The notes under the pieces: generated by a model
The model's database searches: none
Seen by the model: the letters and a program-made list of their open reading frames with translations, nothing else
What the model was told of the DNA's origin: nothing
In this document: one piece after another, positions 7,994 to 17,535 of the stretch
Layout of the letters: the number at the start of each line of letters is the position of its first letter
Numbering within the stretch: position 1 is the first letter of the stretch
Origin: Luteimonas rhizosphaerae
Lineage (GTDB): Bacteria > Pseudomonadota > Gammaproteobacteria > Xanthomonadales > Xanthomonadaceae
Reading direction: 5' to 3'
Length of the DNA stretch: 64,000 nucleotides
Assembly: GCF_002849595.1 (NCBI RefSeq)
Contig: NZ_NRQR01000022.1
Span: 44,907 to 108,906 of the forward strand
Translations under genes and position numbers: made by a program

Positions 7994-10900
7994 TCCGATT
8001 CCTCCACATCGAGGTCCGCGGCGATCGCGCGCAGCGCATCCAGATCGGTGCCGCCGTAGACCATGCCGGAGACGACCGCGTTGAACACCGTCAGCGCCTG
8101 ATCGACGAATGCGACCTGCGTGGCGGCGTCAGTAAACGGATCGCGCCCGCGCAGCGCGAGCCGCAGCGCTTCGGTACTGCCTTCGCCCCAACTGCGGTCG
8201 CTGCCGTGCCATTTCTTCGCCGCGTTCTGAAGACCACGTTCGAGTGTCGGCGCGTTGAACAGTTCCCAGCCGCTGTAGGGCGCAAAGGGAAACGGCGCGC
8301 GCAGGCCCTGGGTGCGCAGCGCGATCAACTGCGCGAGCAGGGCGCGGGCGTCGTGCGGTGCGAGCGTGGCGCGCGTGTGCGGACCGAGGCCGGAATCGTC
8401 GCCATCGTGGAACTGCACCAGCGGCGTGTCGAGTCCGGCTGCGCTGGCGAGCAGCCAGTCGAGGCCGTCGCGGATCGCGGAATTGCCGTTCGGCGCGTCG
8501 AACCGGATGCGCGCGATGCCGTGCGGATACACGTCGCCGAGCCGCCCGTGCAGGCGCACAGCCTGTCCCGGACCCGATCCGGGGACGTCGATGTCGGCCT
8601 CGATCCGCGGTGATTCGGCTACCGCATCGCCACGCCAGGCAAGGAAGGCCTCGGCATAGCCGTCGACCTCGCGTCGCACCGCATCGAGCGTGCGACGCCC
8701 CAGCGGCCCGGACGGCAGCAGGCCGCGTGCGCGCAGCAGGGCCTGCGTGGTCGCATCATCGTCGCCGCGCAGACGCGCCTCGAACACCGCGCGCTGCAGC
8801 TGCTGCTTCGCGAGGCCGCGGCCGGGCGCGAGCAGCGGTTCGACATCGCCTTCGAGCGTGTCGACGTCGGCCAGTCGCATGCCGAGCCGCTGGCGCAGGA
8901 AGGTCTCGGCCGGTGCCTGCAGGAAGCGGCGCAGCGCATCGAGCGACAGCGACGCGTCTTCGTCTTCGGTCGGCGGCAGCGCGGTGCCGTCGAACCATGC
9001 CGGCAAGGCGATGCGCCGCTGCGCCGGCTGCGAGGCGGCCTGCCACCACTGCTGCCGGTACGAGAACCGGCGCGGCTCGTCGCCGGCGCCGAAGGCCGCG
9101 GGCGCGAACGGCTGCAGCGGGTGATGCACGACGAGGTCGTCCGCCGCGTGCGCGTCGGGTGCGTGCTGCACATCGGCGGCGGCCAGCAGTTCGGTCACCA
9201 GCACCGAGGGCTCGCGCACGCTGCCGTCGCGCGGGTCCGCGCCCTGGTAGCTGACGTAGAACACGTCCTGCGCGGCGGCGAACAGTTGCAGGAACAGGAA
9301 GCGGTCGTCGTCGCGCGTGCTGCGGTCGCCGACCTGGCGTCGATCGGTGCCGAGTTCGGCGGTCAAGCGGTTGAGGCCGGCGGCCGAATCGCGACGCGGG
9401 AAGTCGCCGTCGTCCATGCCCAGCAGGCAGATCGCGCGGAACGGCAGCAGGCGCATCGGCACCATGCGACCGACGCTGACGCCGCCGGTCAGCAGCGGCG
9501 CGCGCGTGTCGGCTTCACCGAGCACGGCGGCGAAATGCGCGCGTACGGCCTCCGACGGCACCGGCGTATCGAAGCCGGCGCGCGTGGCATCGGCGGCGAA
9601 CGCGTCGATCAGGCTGCGCAGGCGATCGAGTGCGCGCTGGGTCGCGGGCGCGGACGGCGGCTTCGGCAGCAGCGCGTCGAGCAGGCGCAGCAGGCGGTCG
9701 CGCCAGGCTTCGGGCGGCATCGCCTCGCCGAGCAGGTCGGCATGCCGCGCGAGCACGCGCAGCAGGCGGACCAGCGTGTCGAGCGCATCGAGCGCGCTGC
9801 CTTCGAGTTCGGGCAATGGTGCGATCAGTTGACCGGATGCCGTCGCGATCGGCACATCGCTGCCGCTGGCGTGGCCGAGCAGCAGGCGGTCGAGCGCGAA
9901 CGCCCAGGTGTAGGCGTCGTCGGCCGGCGCATCCAGGCGCGCACGATGGGCGGAGTCGATGCCCCAGCGCGCGCCGGCCGCGAACAGCCAGGCATGCAGC
10001 CGCGCGAACGCACCGGCATCGAGCCCGGCGGAGTCGGCGAGAGGCGGGCTCGCCAGCAGGTCCAGTGTTTCCTCCAGACCGAAGCGCGCGACCGGCAGGG
10101 CGAGCAGGCGGAGGAAGACGTCGGCCAGTGGTTCGCCGGCGAGCGGGCTGGCATCGGCCAGCGCGTAGGGAATGTGCTCGTGCGCGCCCTGCCCCTCACG
10201 CCCGCGCCCGCCGAACACCGCATCCAGATACGGGATATAGGGATCGATGTCCGGCGCCAGTACCGCGACGTCGCGCGGCTGCAGCGGCGGATCGAAACGC
10301 GGATCCTCGAACAATGCGCGCAGCTGGTCGTGCAGGACCTGCAGTTCGCGCAGGCGCGTGTGGCAGGCGTGCACCTGCAGGCTGGGATCGTCGCGGCGCA
10401 ACGCGGGCAGACGTGTGCGCGGATCCATCGCGGTCGGCGTCAGCGGCGGCGATGGCAGCCGCTGGAACAGATCCGACTGCAGACGCCGCAGCAGGCTGCC
10501 GTGAAACGCGCCGCCGCCCTCGGCGGGATCGGCATCGCTGCGCAGTTCGACATCGGGATGCACGACTTCGTAGCTGCCGAGCACGGCCATGAAATCGCGG
10601 CCGGCATGGCCCCAGGCCTGCAGCAATGGATTCTCGGTACGTGCGGCGTCGGCGCCGCCGGCGCGCACGCGCTGGAGGTCACCCCAGTAATCGCGGCTGG
10701 GCGAGGGCACGTAGAAATGCAGCGTGCCCACGCGCGCCTGCGTGGCCAGCACGCGCAGCACGTCGGGCGACACATTGAGCGTGGCGAATGCGAACAGCCG
10801 CGGCGGCAGGCCGACGGGCAGCGGCGCGTCTGTGCTTTCGAAGCGGTCGAGATACTGCTGGATGCGCCGCGCGCGATGCTGGCGGCCGCGCGCGATGCGC

Positions 10901-11412
10901 CGCCACAGGATCGCCTGCGGATCGTCGGCATCCGCGCCCGCTTCCCAGCGCAGCAGCCAGTCGCGGCGCCAGGCCTGGTACTTCTCGAACACCGAGGCGA
11001 GTTCGCCGGCCAGCGCCCACGGCCGCAGCGGATCATTGCTGTCGACATGCGCGCGCAATGCGGCGAGCGCGGGCTGGGCGAGGAAGGCCGGATCGGTCAG
11101 CGCGGCATACAGATGCCAGCGCAGCGCGGCGGCATCGGGTTCGTCGGTCGGCGGGCCGAGATTGGCCGACAGCGCCTTGCCGACGAATTCGCCCGGCGTC
11201 ACGAACTCCAGGTTTGCGGCGACGCCATGTTCGGCAGCGAGTGTCGCCTGCAGCCAGCGCCGCATCGCGACCTGCGGAATCAGGACCACGTCCGGCGCCA
11301 GCAGCGATTGCCCCGGTGCCGGCGTGCGCAGCGCATGCGCCATCAGGCCCGCCAGCACCTCCAGTGCGTTGGAATGGTAGAGGCGGAAGTCGGGCGTGGG
11401 CGCTGCGGGCAT
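7990..11412 (-). CDS. recC: RecBCD exodeoxyribonuclease V, gamma subunit RecC
   Basis: The Chi-recognising, non-catalytic scaffold subunit of RecBCD, about 1140 residues, which is the family length. The N-terminus FRLYHSNALEVLAGLMA is typical, as is the C-terminal domain that meets RecB. I start at the ATG giving MPAAPTPDFRLYHSN; an upstream in-frame start would add about 20 residues of non-family sequence. RecC is first in recC-recB-recD. Its upstream gap to the 863-aa gene is only about 95 bases and both genes are on the same strand, so the operon either has a short promoter there or is read from upstream. Confidence 0.95.
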   Translation of the reverse strand: MPAAPTPDFRLYHSNALEVLAGLMAHALRTPAPGQSLLAPDVVLIPQVAMRRWLQATLAAEHGVAANLEFVTPGEFVGKALSANLGPPTDEPDAAALRWHLYAALTDPAFLAQPALAALRAHVDSNDPLRPWALAGELASVFEKYQAWRRDWLLRWEAGADADDPQAILWRRIARGRQHRARRIQQYLDRFESTDAPLPVGLPPRLFAFATLNVSPDVLRVLATQARVGTLHFYVPSPSRDYWGDLQRVRAGGADAARTENPLLQAWGHAGRDFMAVLGSYEVVHPDVELRSDADPAEGGGAFHGSLLRRLQSDLFQRLPSPPLTPTAMDPRTRLPALRRDDPSLQVHACHTRLRELQVLHDQLRALFEDPRFDPPLQPRDVAVLAPDIDPYIPYLDAVFGGRGREGQGAHEHIPYALADASPLAGEPLADVFLRLLALPVARFGLEETLDLLASPPLADSAGLDAGAFARLHAWLFAAGARWGIDSAHRARLDAPADDAYTWAFALDRLLLGHASGSDVPIATASGQLIAPLPELEGSALDALDTLVRLLRVLARHADLLGEAMPPEAWRDRLLRLLDALLPKPPSAPATQRALDRLRSLIDAFAADATRAGFDTPVPSEAVRAHFAAVLGEADTRAPLLTGGVSVGRMVPMRLLPFRAICLLGMDDGDFPRRDSAAGLNRLTAELGTDRRQVGDRSTRDDDRFLFLQLFAAAQDVFYVSYQGADPRDGSVREPSVLVTELLAAADVQHAPDAHAADDLVVHHPLQPFAPAAFGAGDEPRRFSYRQQWWQAASQPAQRRIALPAWFDGTALPPTEDEDASLSLDALRRFLQAPAETFLRQRLGMRLADVDTLEGDVEPLLAPGRGLAKQQLQRAVFEARLRGDDDATTQALLRARGLLPSGPLGRRTLDAVRREVDGYAEAFLAWRGDAVAESPRIEADIDVPGSGPGQAVRLHGRLGDVYPHGIARIRFDAPNGNSAIRDGLDWLLASAAGLDTPLVQFHDGDDSGLGPHTRATLAPHDARALLAQLIALRTQGLRAPFPFAPYSGWELFNAPTLERGLQNAAKKWHGSDRSWGEGSTEALRLALRGRDPFTDAATQVAFVDQALTVFNAVVSGMVYGGTDLDALRAIAADLDVEESD

Positions 11413-11507
11413 CGCACCATGATGCCGGAGCAGGCTCTCGCCGCGTGAGACCGCACGGGTCGACGCCGTCAACGTCGCCCGCCGTCACACCATCATGCGC
11501 GCCGCAA

Positions 11508-14099
11508 TCAGAAGTAACCGAGCACCATGTCGGCCTGCGACCCGCTCAGCGTGCCCGCCTCGATCGCATCGGCAACCGACTCGCGTACCGCGCCGGACCA
11601 CGTGTCGCCGTAGCCGCTGGTCATCTGCGCGAACATCTCCAGTCGCTGGTCGCCGTCCTCGGCGAGCAGGCGCAGGACTTCGGCGCGATAGGCCGGGTCG
11701 TCGTTGTTCTTCAGCAGGTTGCCGATGTCCATTTCCCAGGTGGAAGAGCTGCCACTGCGGTTGTAGTCGGCCAGCGCGAGTTCGCGCGCCTGCGCGGCAT
11801 CGCCGAACAGATCCGGCGACAGCGTCTCGGCCAGCGACGCGGCATCCGGATAGGTGTTGCCGATGTAGTCGCGGTAGAAGGTCGCGGCCTCGCCGGGATC
11901 CGTCGGCGCGTACGAGGAGATGCCCATCAGGTCCCAGGCGAAATTCGGATTGTCGGCGGCGAGCGCGGCTGCGAAGTCCGCGACGTCGTCGCCACTGATG
12001 CCGCAGGCCGCGGCGATGTCGGTGAACTTGCCGGCCAGGCCGGGCGCGCCGCCGATGTCGGGATAGGTCACCAGCAGCGACTGCAGCTGCTCGGGCGTGA
12101 GGTCGAGGGTCTCGGCCATCTCGAACAGCTGCGACGAGGAACTGATCATCTCGTCGATGATCGCCGCGTCCACGCCCGCGGCGGTCAGATATTTCTCCAG
12201 CGTTTCGCGGCGCTCGTGGCCGTTGATGACTTCGCCGGCGAACGACCCCGCCGCCGAGATCACCGCGCCGATGCCCGAGAGGAGGAAACCGGCGGGCGCG
12301 ACCGGGGTGAATTCCAGCGCGCTGCCCATCACGCCGAGCACGTCGCCGACCATCGCGATCGCATAGCCGGGATTGCCGTCGGCGGCGTGGTTGAAGCTGT
12401 TGGCCAGCGAGGCGGAGTTGGCGATCAGGCCCAGGCCCGGCGCGAGCTTGGCGGCGAATCCGGCGGCGCCGGCGAAGCGTCCGGCGGCCTGTGCGGCCTC
12501 GCCGACCGCGGCCGTGCCGCCCATCGTGCCGGCGACCAGACGCGCCGCGTTCTCGCCCGACTGGGCGAAGCCCGCGACCATGTTGACGTAGTCCTCGTTG
12601 GTGCCGGCGTTGACCGCGCCGACGGCGCCCAGCAGGACGCCCGCACCGGCCACGGCGCGCATCATCGGCGAGACGGACTCGTACTGGTTGAGGTAGCCCT
12701 GCAGGGCCCGGACGTCGCCGGCGGCGGCCGCATCGAGCAGTTGCGAGCCGATGCGGAAATCGTCGACGCCGGCCTTCGCCGGCCACGCCTGGAGGAGGCT
12801 CTGGAACGCGGTCTGGAACTGCGCCGAGGCCGCCGACACGTCGCCGTTGTTGCGTTCGAGCAGCTGCGCCATCGCCGAGGACGCCGCGTCCTCGAGCACC
12901 GGACCCGAGAGTTCGTCGAAACCGGCGAAGGCTTCGGCCAGCGCCGAGGTCGGGCCGCCGGCGTTGATCTCGGTCAGCAGCGCGAGCACTTCCTCGCCGC
13001 GGCCGTCCTTCGCCAGCCCGGTCATCGCCTCGGCCACCTGTTCGGCCACGGCGGGATCGCGCACGGCCGCATCGAGCACGGCGTCGCGGTTCCCGGTGAC
13101 GTGGTCGGCCAGCGCGGCCGTCGCCTCGGTCAGGCGTTCGTAGGTGCCGGCGTTCTCGGGGTCGGTGCGGAAGGCGGTGACGAAGGCCGCCTGCTGCTCG
13201 GGCGTCATCGGGCCGGCCTGTGCCAGCAGCCCGCCGAGCGTTTCGTCGAGCCTGGTGACGTCGTCGGCGGCGGCGGTGTAATCGCCGAGCACGCTGTCGA
13301 GATCGGCGGCGGTGGCGCGGGTGGCCTCCGTCGCGCCGACCTGGCCGATGCCGGCCCGTCCGGCGACGTCGGCCCAGCCGGCCGCCTGGTTGCCGAGCGT
13401 GCGCACGTCGGTCTCCGACAGCACGCCGCGGTCGACGGCCGCGCCGATCGCCAGCGCGAAGGCCTCGCGGCGGCCGTCGGCATCGAAGGAGGCGTTGGCA
13501 TTGGTGACGACGTAACCGCCGTTGCCGTCCTGCTCGTAGAGCCCGCCGTACACCGGGCTGACCACCTGTTCGAGCACGCCGTCTTCCTTCGCCAGACGCA
13601 CCAGTTCGGCGAGATACGCGGGATCGCCGGCGTTGGCGACCATCAGGTCGCCCAGCGCGTGCTGGGACAGGATCGCCTGGCCCTGGACGCGCTCGGCGTA
13701 GTCGCCGGCGGCGGCGTCGACCTGCTCGGTGGTGCTGCGGCCCGACGGTTCCGCGGTCGTGGTCGCCGGGCCGGCGCCCGCCTGCTGCTCGTAGGCCTCG
13801 CGCACGGTGGCGGGGCTGCGGGTCTGCACCGCCGCCAGCACCTCGTCGGCGCCGAACACCGGATCGAGCCGCTGCAGCTGCTCGGCATCGAGCCCGGCGG
13901 CCAGCGTGTTGAGCAGATCGCTGCGCGCGCCGACGCCCAGATCGGCGACCTCCGCCGTCAGCGTCGCCTGCTGCTCGGGCGTCATCGCGTCGATGCTGCG
14001 GCCCGCGGTGTAGGCGTCGGCCTGGGCCAGGCTGCTCGGCGTCGGCACGGGCGGAGGCGGCAGGGTGTAGGGATTGGTGGATTCGACCGGCATGCTCAT
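11508..14099 (-). CDS. Large hypothetical protein, Ala/Gly-rich with a hydrophobic core (863 aa)
   Basis: Not recognised. The start is the ATG preceded by GGAG six bases away. There is no signal peptide. The N-terminus has a proline-rich tract (residues 9-20, YTLPPPPVPTP). Visible repeats include MTPEQQA at about residues 39 and 298, and a longer duplicated unit at about 148 and 795 (GDLMVAN..DPAYLAELVRLAKEDG and GNLLKNN..DPAYRAEVLRLLAEDG). Residues 480-625 form a long Gly/Ala-rich hydrophobic block flanked by acidic helical regions. The layout recalls large effector or pore-forming proteins delivered by non-Sec routes, but no family motif supports this. It is divergent from mlaF and lies upstream of recC on the same strand. 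Confidence 0.85.
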   Translation of the reverse strand: MSMPVESTNPYTLPPPPVPTPSSLAQADAYTAGRSIDAMTPEQQATLTAEVADLGVGARSDLLNTLAAGLDAEQLQRLDPVFGADEVLAAVQTRSPATVREAYEQQAGAGPATTTAEPSGRSTTEQVDAAAGDYAERVQGQAILSQHALGDLMVANAGDPAYLAELVRLAKEDGVLEQVVSPVYGGLYEQDGNGGYVVTNANASFDADGRREAFALAIGAAVDRGVLSETDVRTLGNQAAGWADVAGRAGIGQVGATEATRATAADLDSVLGDYTAAADDVTRLDETLGGLLAQAGPMTPEQQAAFVTAFRTDPENAGTYERLTEATAALADHVTGNRDAVLDAAVRDPAVAEQVAEAMTGLAKDGRGEEVLALLTEINAGGPTSALAEAFAGFDELSGPVLEDAASSAMAQLLERNNGDVSAASAQFQTAFQSLLQAWPAKAGVDDFRIGSQLLDAAAAGDVRALQGYLNQYESVSPMMRAVAGAGVLLGAVGAVNAGTNEDYVNMVAGFAQSGENAARLVAGTMGGTAAVGEAAQAAGRFAGAAGFAAKLAPGLGLIANSASLANSFNHAADGNPGYAIAMVGDVLGVMGSALEFTPVAPAGFLLSGIGAVISAAGSFAGEVINGHERRETLEKYLTAAGVDAAIIDEMISSSSQLFEMAETLDLTPEQLQSLLVTYPDIGGAPGLAGKFTDIAAACGISGDDVADFAAALAADNPNFAWDLMGISSYAPTDPGEAATFYRDYIGNTYPDAASLAETLSPDLFGDAAQARELALADYNRSGSSSTWEMDIGNLLKNNDDPAYRAEVLRLLAEDGDQRLEMFAQMTSGYGDTWSGAVRESVADAIEAGTLSGSQADMVLGYF

Positions 14100-14262
14100 C
14101 GCGGACTCCAGGGCGCGTCCGCGACACGCGGCGGCAATGGCGCTATCTAATGCGATGTCGCGGGCCGGCACAGCTGGGGCGCGCCCTAGCCGTGCCGGCC
14201 TCGGCGCCTCGCGCTCGCCCCGATCCGCCCGGCATGCAGCATCCCGACCCCGGGACAATTTC

Positions 14263-14278
14263 TGTACTGACCAGTACA
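14263..14278. promoter_or_regulatory. Perfect palindrome, candidate operator before mlaFEDCBA
   Basis: TGTACTG-AC-CAGTACA, a perfect 7-2-7 inverted repeat in the divergent gap between the 863-aa gene and mlaF. A plausible -10 (TAGGAT, 14289-14294) lies just downstream on the plus strand, so a bound protein would cover the -35 region of the mla promoter. The size and symmetry fit a TetR-family dimer site. No regulator gene is adjacent, so the regulator is unknown. Confidence 0.55.
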
Positions 14279-14350
14279 CCGTATGAGGTAGGATTCAGCG
14301 TGCGCCCGCCATGCTCGGCGGGTTTTCGCGCCTACCGACCTGCGTTGTCC

Positions 14351-15175
14351 ATGACCGACTCCCTCGCCCCCGCCGTGCAGTTGCGCGATGTCCGCCTCGA
14401 CCGTGGCGGCCGCACGATCGTGTCCGGCATCGATCTGTCGGTGCCGCGCGGCAGCGTGACCGCGGTGCTCGGTCCGTCGGGCAGCGGCAAGTCGACGCTG
14501 CTCTCGGCGCTGACCGGCGAACTGGTGCCGGCCACCGGCACGGTGGAGGTCTTCGGCGAGCGCGTGCCGCAACGCCAGCGCGCGCTGCTGACGCTGCGCA
14601 AGCGCATCGGCGTGCTCCTGCAGGGCAATGGCCTGCTGACCGACCTGACCGCGGCCGAGAACGTCGCGCTGCCGCTGCGCACGCATACCGACCTGCCGCG
14701 TCCGGTCATAGACCGGCTGGTGGCGATGAAGCTGCACGCCGTCGGCCTGCGCACGGCCGGCGACCTGTATCCGCGCGAGCTGTCGGGCGGCATGGCGCGT
14801 CGCGTCGCGCTGGCCCGCGCGCTGGCGCTGGATCCGCCGCTGATGATCTACGACGAGCCGCTGACGGGACTGGACCCGATCGCCTCGGGCGTGATCATGA
14901 GCCTGATCGGCCGGCTCAATGCGTCGCTCGGGCTGACCAGCATCATCGTCACCCACCATGTCCATGAGACGCTGCCGATCGCCGACCACGCGATCGTCAT
15001 CGCCAATGGCGGGATCGTGTTCTCCGGCACGCCGGCCGCGCTCGAGGCCAGCACCGATCCCCTGGTGCAGCAGTTCCTGCGCGGCGAGCCGGACGGTCCG
15101 ATCGCGTTCGACCGCGGCACCTACGACAGCGCCGGCCAGGCCGTCGCCGATCCCGCACTGGAGGCCGCCCGATGA
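14351..15175 (+). CDS. mlaF: Mla phospholipid transport ATPase MlaF
   Basis: The cytoplasmic ABC ATPase of the MlaFEDB inner-membrane complex, which moves phospholipid between the inner membrane and periplasmic MlaC to keep outer-membrane asymmetry. Walker A GPSGSGKST is at about residues 41-49, the signature LSGGMARR near 145, and Walker B LMIYDEP near 163. It has 274 residues. I start at MTDSLAPAVQL, since upstream in-frame codons add non-family sequence that runs through the palindromic operator. First gene of mlaFEDCBA, it overlaps mlaE by ATGA. Confidence 0.95.
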   Translation: MTDSLAPAVQLRDVRLDRGGRTIVSGIDLSVPRGSVTAVLGPSGSGKSTLLSALTGELVPATGTVEVFGERVPQRQRALLTLRKRIGVLLQGNGLLTDLTAAENVALPLRTHTDLPRPVIDRLVAMKLHAVGLRTAGDLYPRELSGGMARRVALARALALDPPLMIYDEPLTGLDPIASGVIMSLIGRLNASLGLTSIIVTHHVHETLPIADHAIVIANGGIVFSGTPAALEASTDPLVQQFLRGEPDGPIAFDRGTYDSAGQAVADPALEAAR

Positions 15176-15915
15176 GCGCCGCGATCCGTTCCCTCGGCCG
15201 CGCCGGCTTGTTCTCGCTGTCGGTGCTGCGCGCGTCGAAGCCGACCGCCGACCTGTTCTCCGAGCTGGTCCGCGAGATCTACAAGATCGGCGGCCGCAGC
15301 CTGCCGATCATCGCGGTCGGCGGTGCCTTCGTCGGCCTGTCGCTGACCCTGCTCGGCTATCGCGCGCTGGAGACCTACGGCGCCAGCAACCAGGTCAGCG
15401 TGCTGATCGGCCTGGGCCTGTACCGCGAACTGGCGCCGGTGCTGACCGCGCTGCTGTTCGTCGGCCGCGCCGGCAGCTCGATCGCCGCCGAACTCGGCCT
15501 GATGCGCGCGACCGACCAGATCACCGCGCTCGGCCTGATGGCCATCGATCCGGTCGCCAAGACCGTCGCGCCGCGCTTCTGGGCCGCGGTGATCTGCGTG
15601 CCGCTGCTGACCGCGCTGTTCTGCAGCCTGGCGCTGTCGGCGAGCTGGTTCCAGGCGGTGCAGGTGCTCGGCGTCGACAACGGCATGTTCTGGCAGACGA
15701 TGCGCGACGCGGTGGATTTCCGCACCGACTTCATCACCGCGTTCCTGAAATCGGCTGTGTTCGGCGGCACCGCGGCGCTGGTCGCCTCGTACGTCGGGTA
15801 CCACGCCGAACCGACGATCGAAGGCACCTCGATCGCGACGACCCGCGCGGTGGTCAACGCGTCGCTGCTCGTGCTGATGTTCAATTTCGTGATGTCCGCG
15901 TTCCTGTTCCGATGA
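15172..15915 (+). CDS. mlaE: Mla phospholipid transport permease MlaE
   Basis: The inner-membrane permease of the Mla complex, 247 residues with the MlaE/YrbE fold: an N-terminal interfacial helix and several transmembrane helices. It contains the conserved GGAFVGLSLTL, LYRELAPVLTALLFVGRAGSS and AAELGLMRATDQI segments. The ATGA overlap with mlaF indicates coupling. About 85 bases separate it from mlaD, the only sizeable gap in the front of the operon, and I see no hairpin there. Confidence 0.95.
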   Translation: MSAAIRSLGRAGLFSLSVLRASKPTADLFSELVREIYKIGGRSLPIIAVGGAFVGLSLTLLGYRALETYGASNQVSVLIGLGLYRELAPVLTALLFVGRAGSSIAAELGLMRATDQITALGLMAIDPVAKTVAPRFWAAVICVPLLTALFCSLALSASWFQAVQVLGVDNGMFWQTMRDAVDFRTDFITAFLKSAVFGGTAALVASYVGYHAEPTIEGTSIATTRAVVNASLLVLMFNFVMSAFLFR

Positions 15916-16000
15916 GCCATCACCGCTGGTTCCGGAACCGGATGCGACGCTTTTCCCTGCAATGCCGCGTCCTGCGCGGTCCGCTCAAAGGTGACACCCC

Positions 16001-16549
16001 ATGACAAGCGCCCGTGGTCCCCGTCTCGAGTTCGCCGTCGGCGCGTTCCTGCTGCTGGCGCTCGCGTCGCTGCTGGTGCTGGCGGTCGCGTCGACCAACG
16101 GCAACTTCAGCTTCACCCGCGCGTCGAGCTACGAGCTGACGGCACGTTTCAGCAACCTCGGCCAGCTGCGCCCCAACGCGCCGGTCAAGGTGGGCGGCGT
16201 GACCATCGGCCGGGTGTCGGACATCGACCTCGACCCGGTGAAGTTCGACTCGATCGTGTCCATGGCGATCGACGAGCGCTACAACGAGATCCCGGCCGAC
16301 ACCTCGGCGGCGATCCTCACCGGCGGCCTGCTCGGCGAAAGCTACGTCGGCCTGTCGGTCGGCGGCGATCTGGAATCGCTGCAGCCCGGCGAAGAGATCG
16401 CGTTCACCTCGCCCGCGGTCGACCTGATGCAGATGGTCGGTCGTTACATGTTCAGCGGTGCCGGCGATGCGGCCGACACCGATTCCTCGACGGATGCAGC
16501 CCCCGCGCCCGCCGATGCCCCCGCCCCAGACGAAGGAATGACCCCATGA
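16001..16549 (+). CDS. mlaD: Mla lipid-binding MCE protein MlaD
   Basis: A membrane-anchored MCE-domain protein that forms the hexameric periplasmic ring on MlaE and passes phospholipid to or from MlaC. One N-terminal transmembrane helix (about residues 9-29) is followed by the single MCE domain (about 38-120: YELTARFSNLGQLRPNAPVKV and GGLLGESYVGL) and a disordered Ala/Pro/Asp tail. It has 182 residues, normal for MlaD. AAAGGTG lies about 10 bases upstream of the ATG. It overlaps mlaC by ATGA. Confidence 0.95.
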   Translation: MTSARGPRLEFAVGAFLLLALASLLVLAVASTNGNFSFTRASSYELTARFSNLGQLRPNAPVKVGGVTIGRVSDIDLDPVKFDSIVSMAIDERYNEIPADTSAAILTGGLLGESYVGLSVGGDLESLQPGEEIAFTSPAVDLMQMVGRYMFSGAGDAADTDSSTDAAPAPADAPAPDEGMTP

Positions 16550-17208
16550 TCCGTACCTCCCTGTTCCGCAGCACCCTGTCGCTGGCGCTCGGCGCCGCGC
16601 TGCTCGTCGGCGTGCCGACCCTCGCCAGTGCCCAGCAGACCGCCGCGCCCGCCGCCCAGGCCGGCCAGCCGAGCCAGCTGGTGCTGGCCAACACCGAGCG
16701 CGTGCTGCGCACGCTGGAATCGCGCCGCGCCGAGTTCAGCCGCGACCGCGGCGCGCTGCAGACCTTCATCAACAGCGAATTCGACACGATGTTCGACCGC
16801 GACTACGCCGCCCGCCAGGTGCTGGGCCGCCACGGTCGCGGCGCGTCGGACGCCGACGTCAAGCTGTTCGGCGATGCGCTGGCCGAGAACCTGATGCGCC
16901 GCTACGGTTCGTCGCTGCTCGACTTCAACGCGCAGCTGCGCGTGCGCATCAAGTCCGAAGCACCGCTGCCGCGTGGCCTCGGCGTGCGCGTGTCGAGCGA
17001 GCTGCTGCGCAGCGGTGGCGAGCCGATCCCGGTCGACTACCTGATGCGCCAGAGCGGCGGCACCTGGAAGGTGTTCGACGTGATGGTCGAAGGCGTGTCG
17101 TTCGTGCGCACCTTCCGCGAGCAGTTCGACGGCGAGCTGCAGCGCAAGTCGATCCCCGAGGTCGCGCAGCAGCTGCGCAGCGGCCAGATCCAGGCGACCG
17201 CCGAGTAA
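16546..17208 (+). CDS. mlaC: Mla periplasmic phospholipid carrier MlaC
   Basis: A soluble periplasmic shuttle between outer-membrane MlaA and inner-membrane MlaFEDB (Tol-Tol-Ttg2D family). It has 220 residues with a clean signal peptide ending ASA-QQ near residue 26. The conserved core includes INSEFDTMFDRDYAARQVLG and the C-terminal VDYLMRQSGGTWKVFDVMVEG. The same frame is open further upstream, but the ATG at the mlaD stop gives a signal peptide and is the clear start. The stop overlaps mlaB (TAATG). Confidence 0.95.
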   Translation: MIRTSLFRSTLSLALGAALLVGVPTLASAQQTAAPAAQAGQPSQLVLANTERVLRTLESRRAEFSRDRGALQTFINSEFDTMFDRDYAARQVLGRHGRGASDADVKLFGDALAENLMRRYGSSLLDFNAQLRVRIKSEAPLPRGLGVRVSSELLRSGGEPIPVDYLMRQSGGTWKVFDVMVEGVSFVRTFREQFDGELQRKSIPEVAQQLRSGQIQATAE

Positions 17209-17495
17209 TGGCGGACGCGGCCGCCACGGTCCGGCGCAGCGGCGACGCCCTGGCGTTCGCCGGCGCCTTGACGCGTGACGCCGTGCGCCGGCTGTGGGCC
17301 GAGGCCGGCCCGCTGCGGGCCGGTGCGACGCGCCTCGACCTGACCGCGATCACCGCGATCGACAGCGCCGGCCTGGCCCTGCTCGGCGCCCTGTCCGACG
17401 ACGGTCGCGTGGCCGTCGACGGCACGCCGCCCGGCCTCGCCGACCTGCGCAGCGCCTACCGGCTCGCCCCCTCGCTGGCCTTCGCGGCGGCGTAA
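17208..17495 (+). CDS. mlaB: Mla STAS-domain protein MlaB
   Basis: A small cytoplasmic STAS-domain subunit (95 aa) that binds MlaF and is needed for complex assembly and activity. The STAS phosphorylation-loop region is visible as LTAITAIDSAGLALLGAL (about residues 43-60), with Ser at the conserved position. The start overlaps the mlaC stop by one base (TAATG), so it is translationally coupled. Sequence is otherwise variable in this family; position in the operon and the DSAGL motif carry the call. Confidence 0.9.
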   Translation: MADAAATVRRSGDALAFAGALTRDAVRRLWAEAGPLRAGATRLDLTAITAIDSAGLALLGALSDDGRVAVDGTPPGLADLRSAYRLAPSLAFAAA

Positions 17496-17535
17496 TCCAC
17501 GTTCAATCGCCCGACCCCTACGGGACACCGCGCCA

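Noticed and set aside
9121..11448. Plus-strand open frame opposite recC
   Set aside because: Antisense shadow; Gln/Arg/Ala-rich and without motifs.
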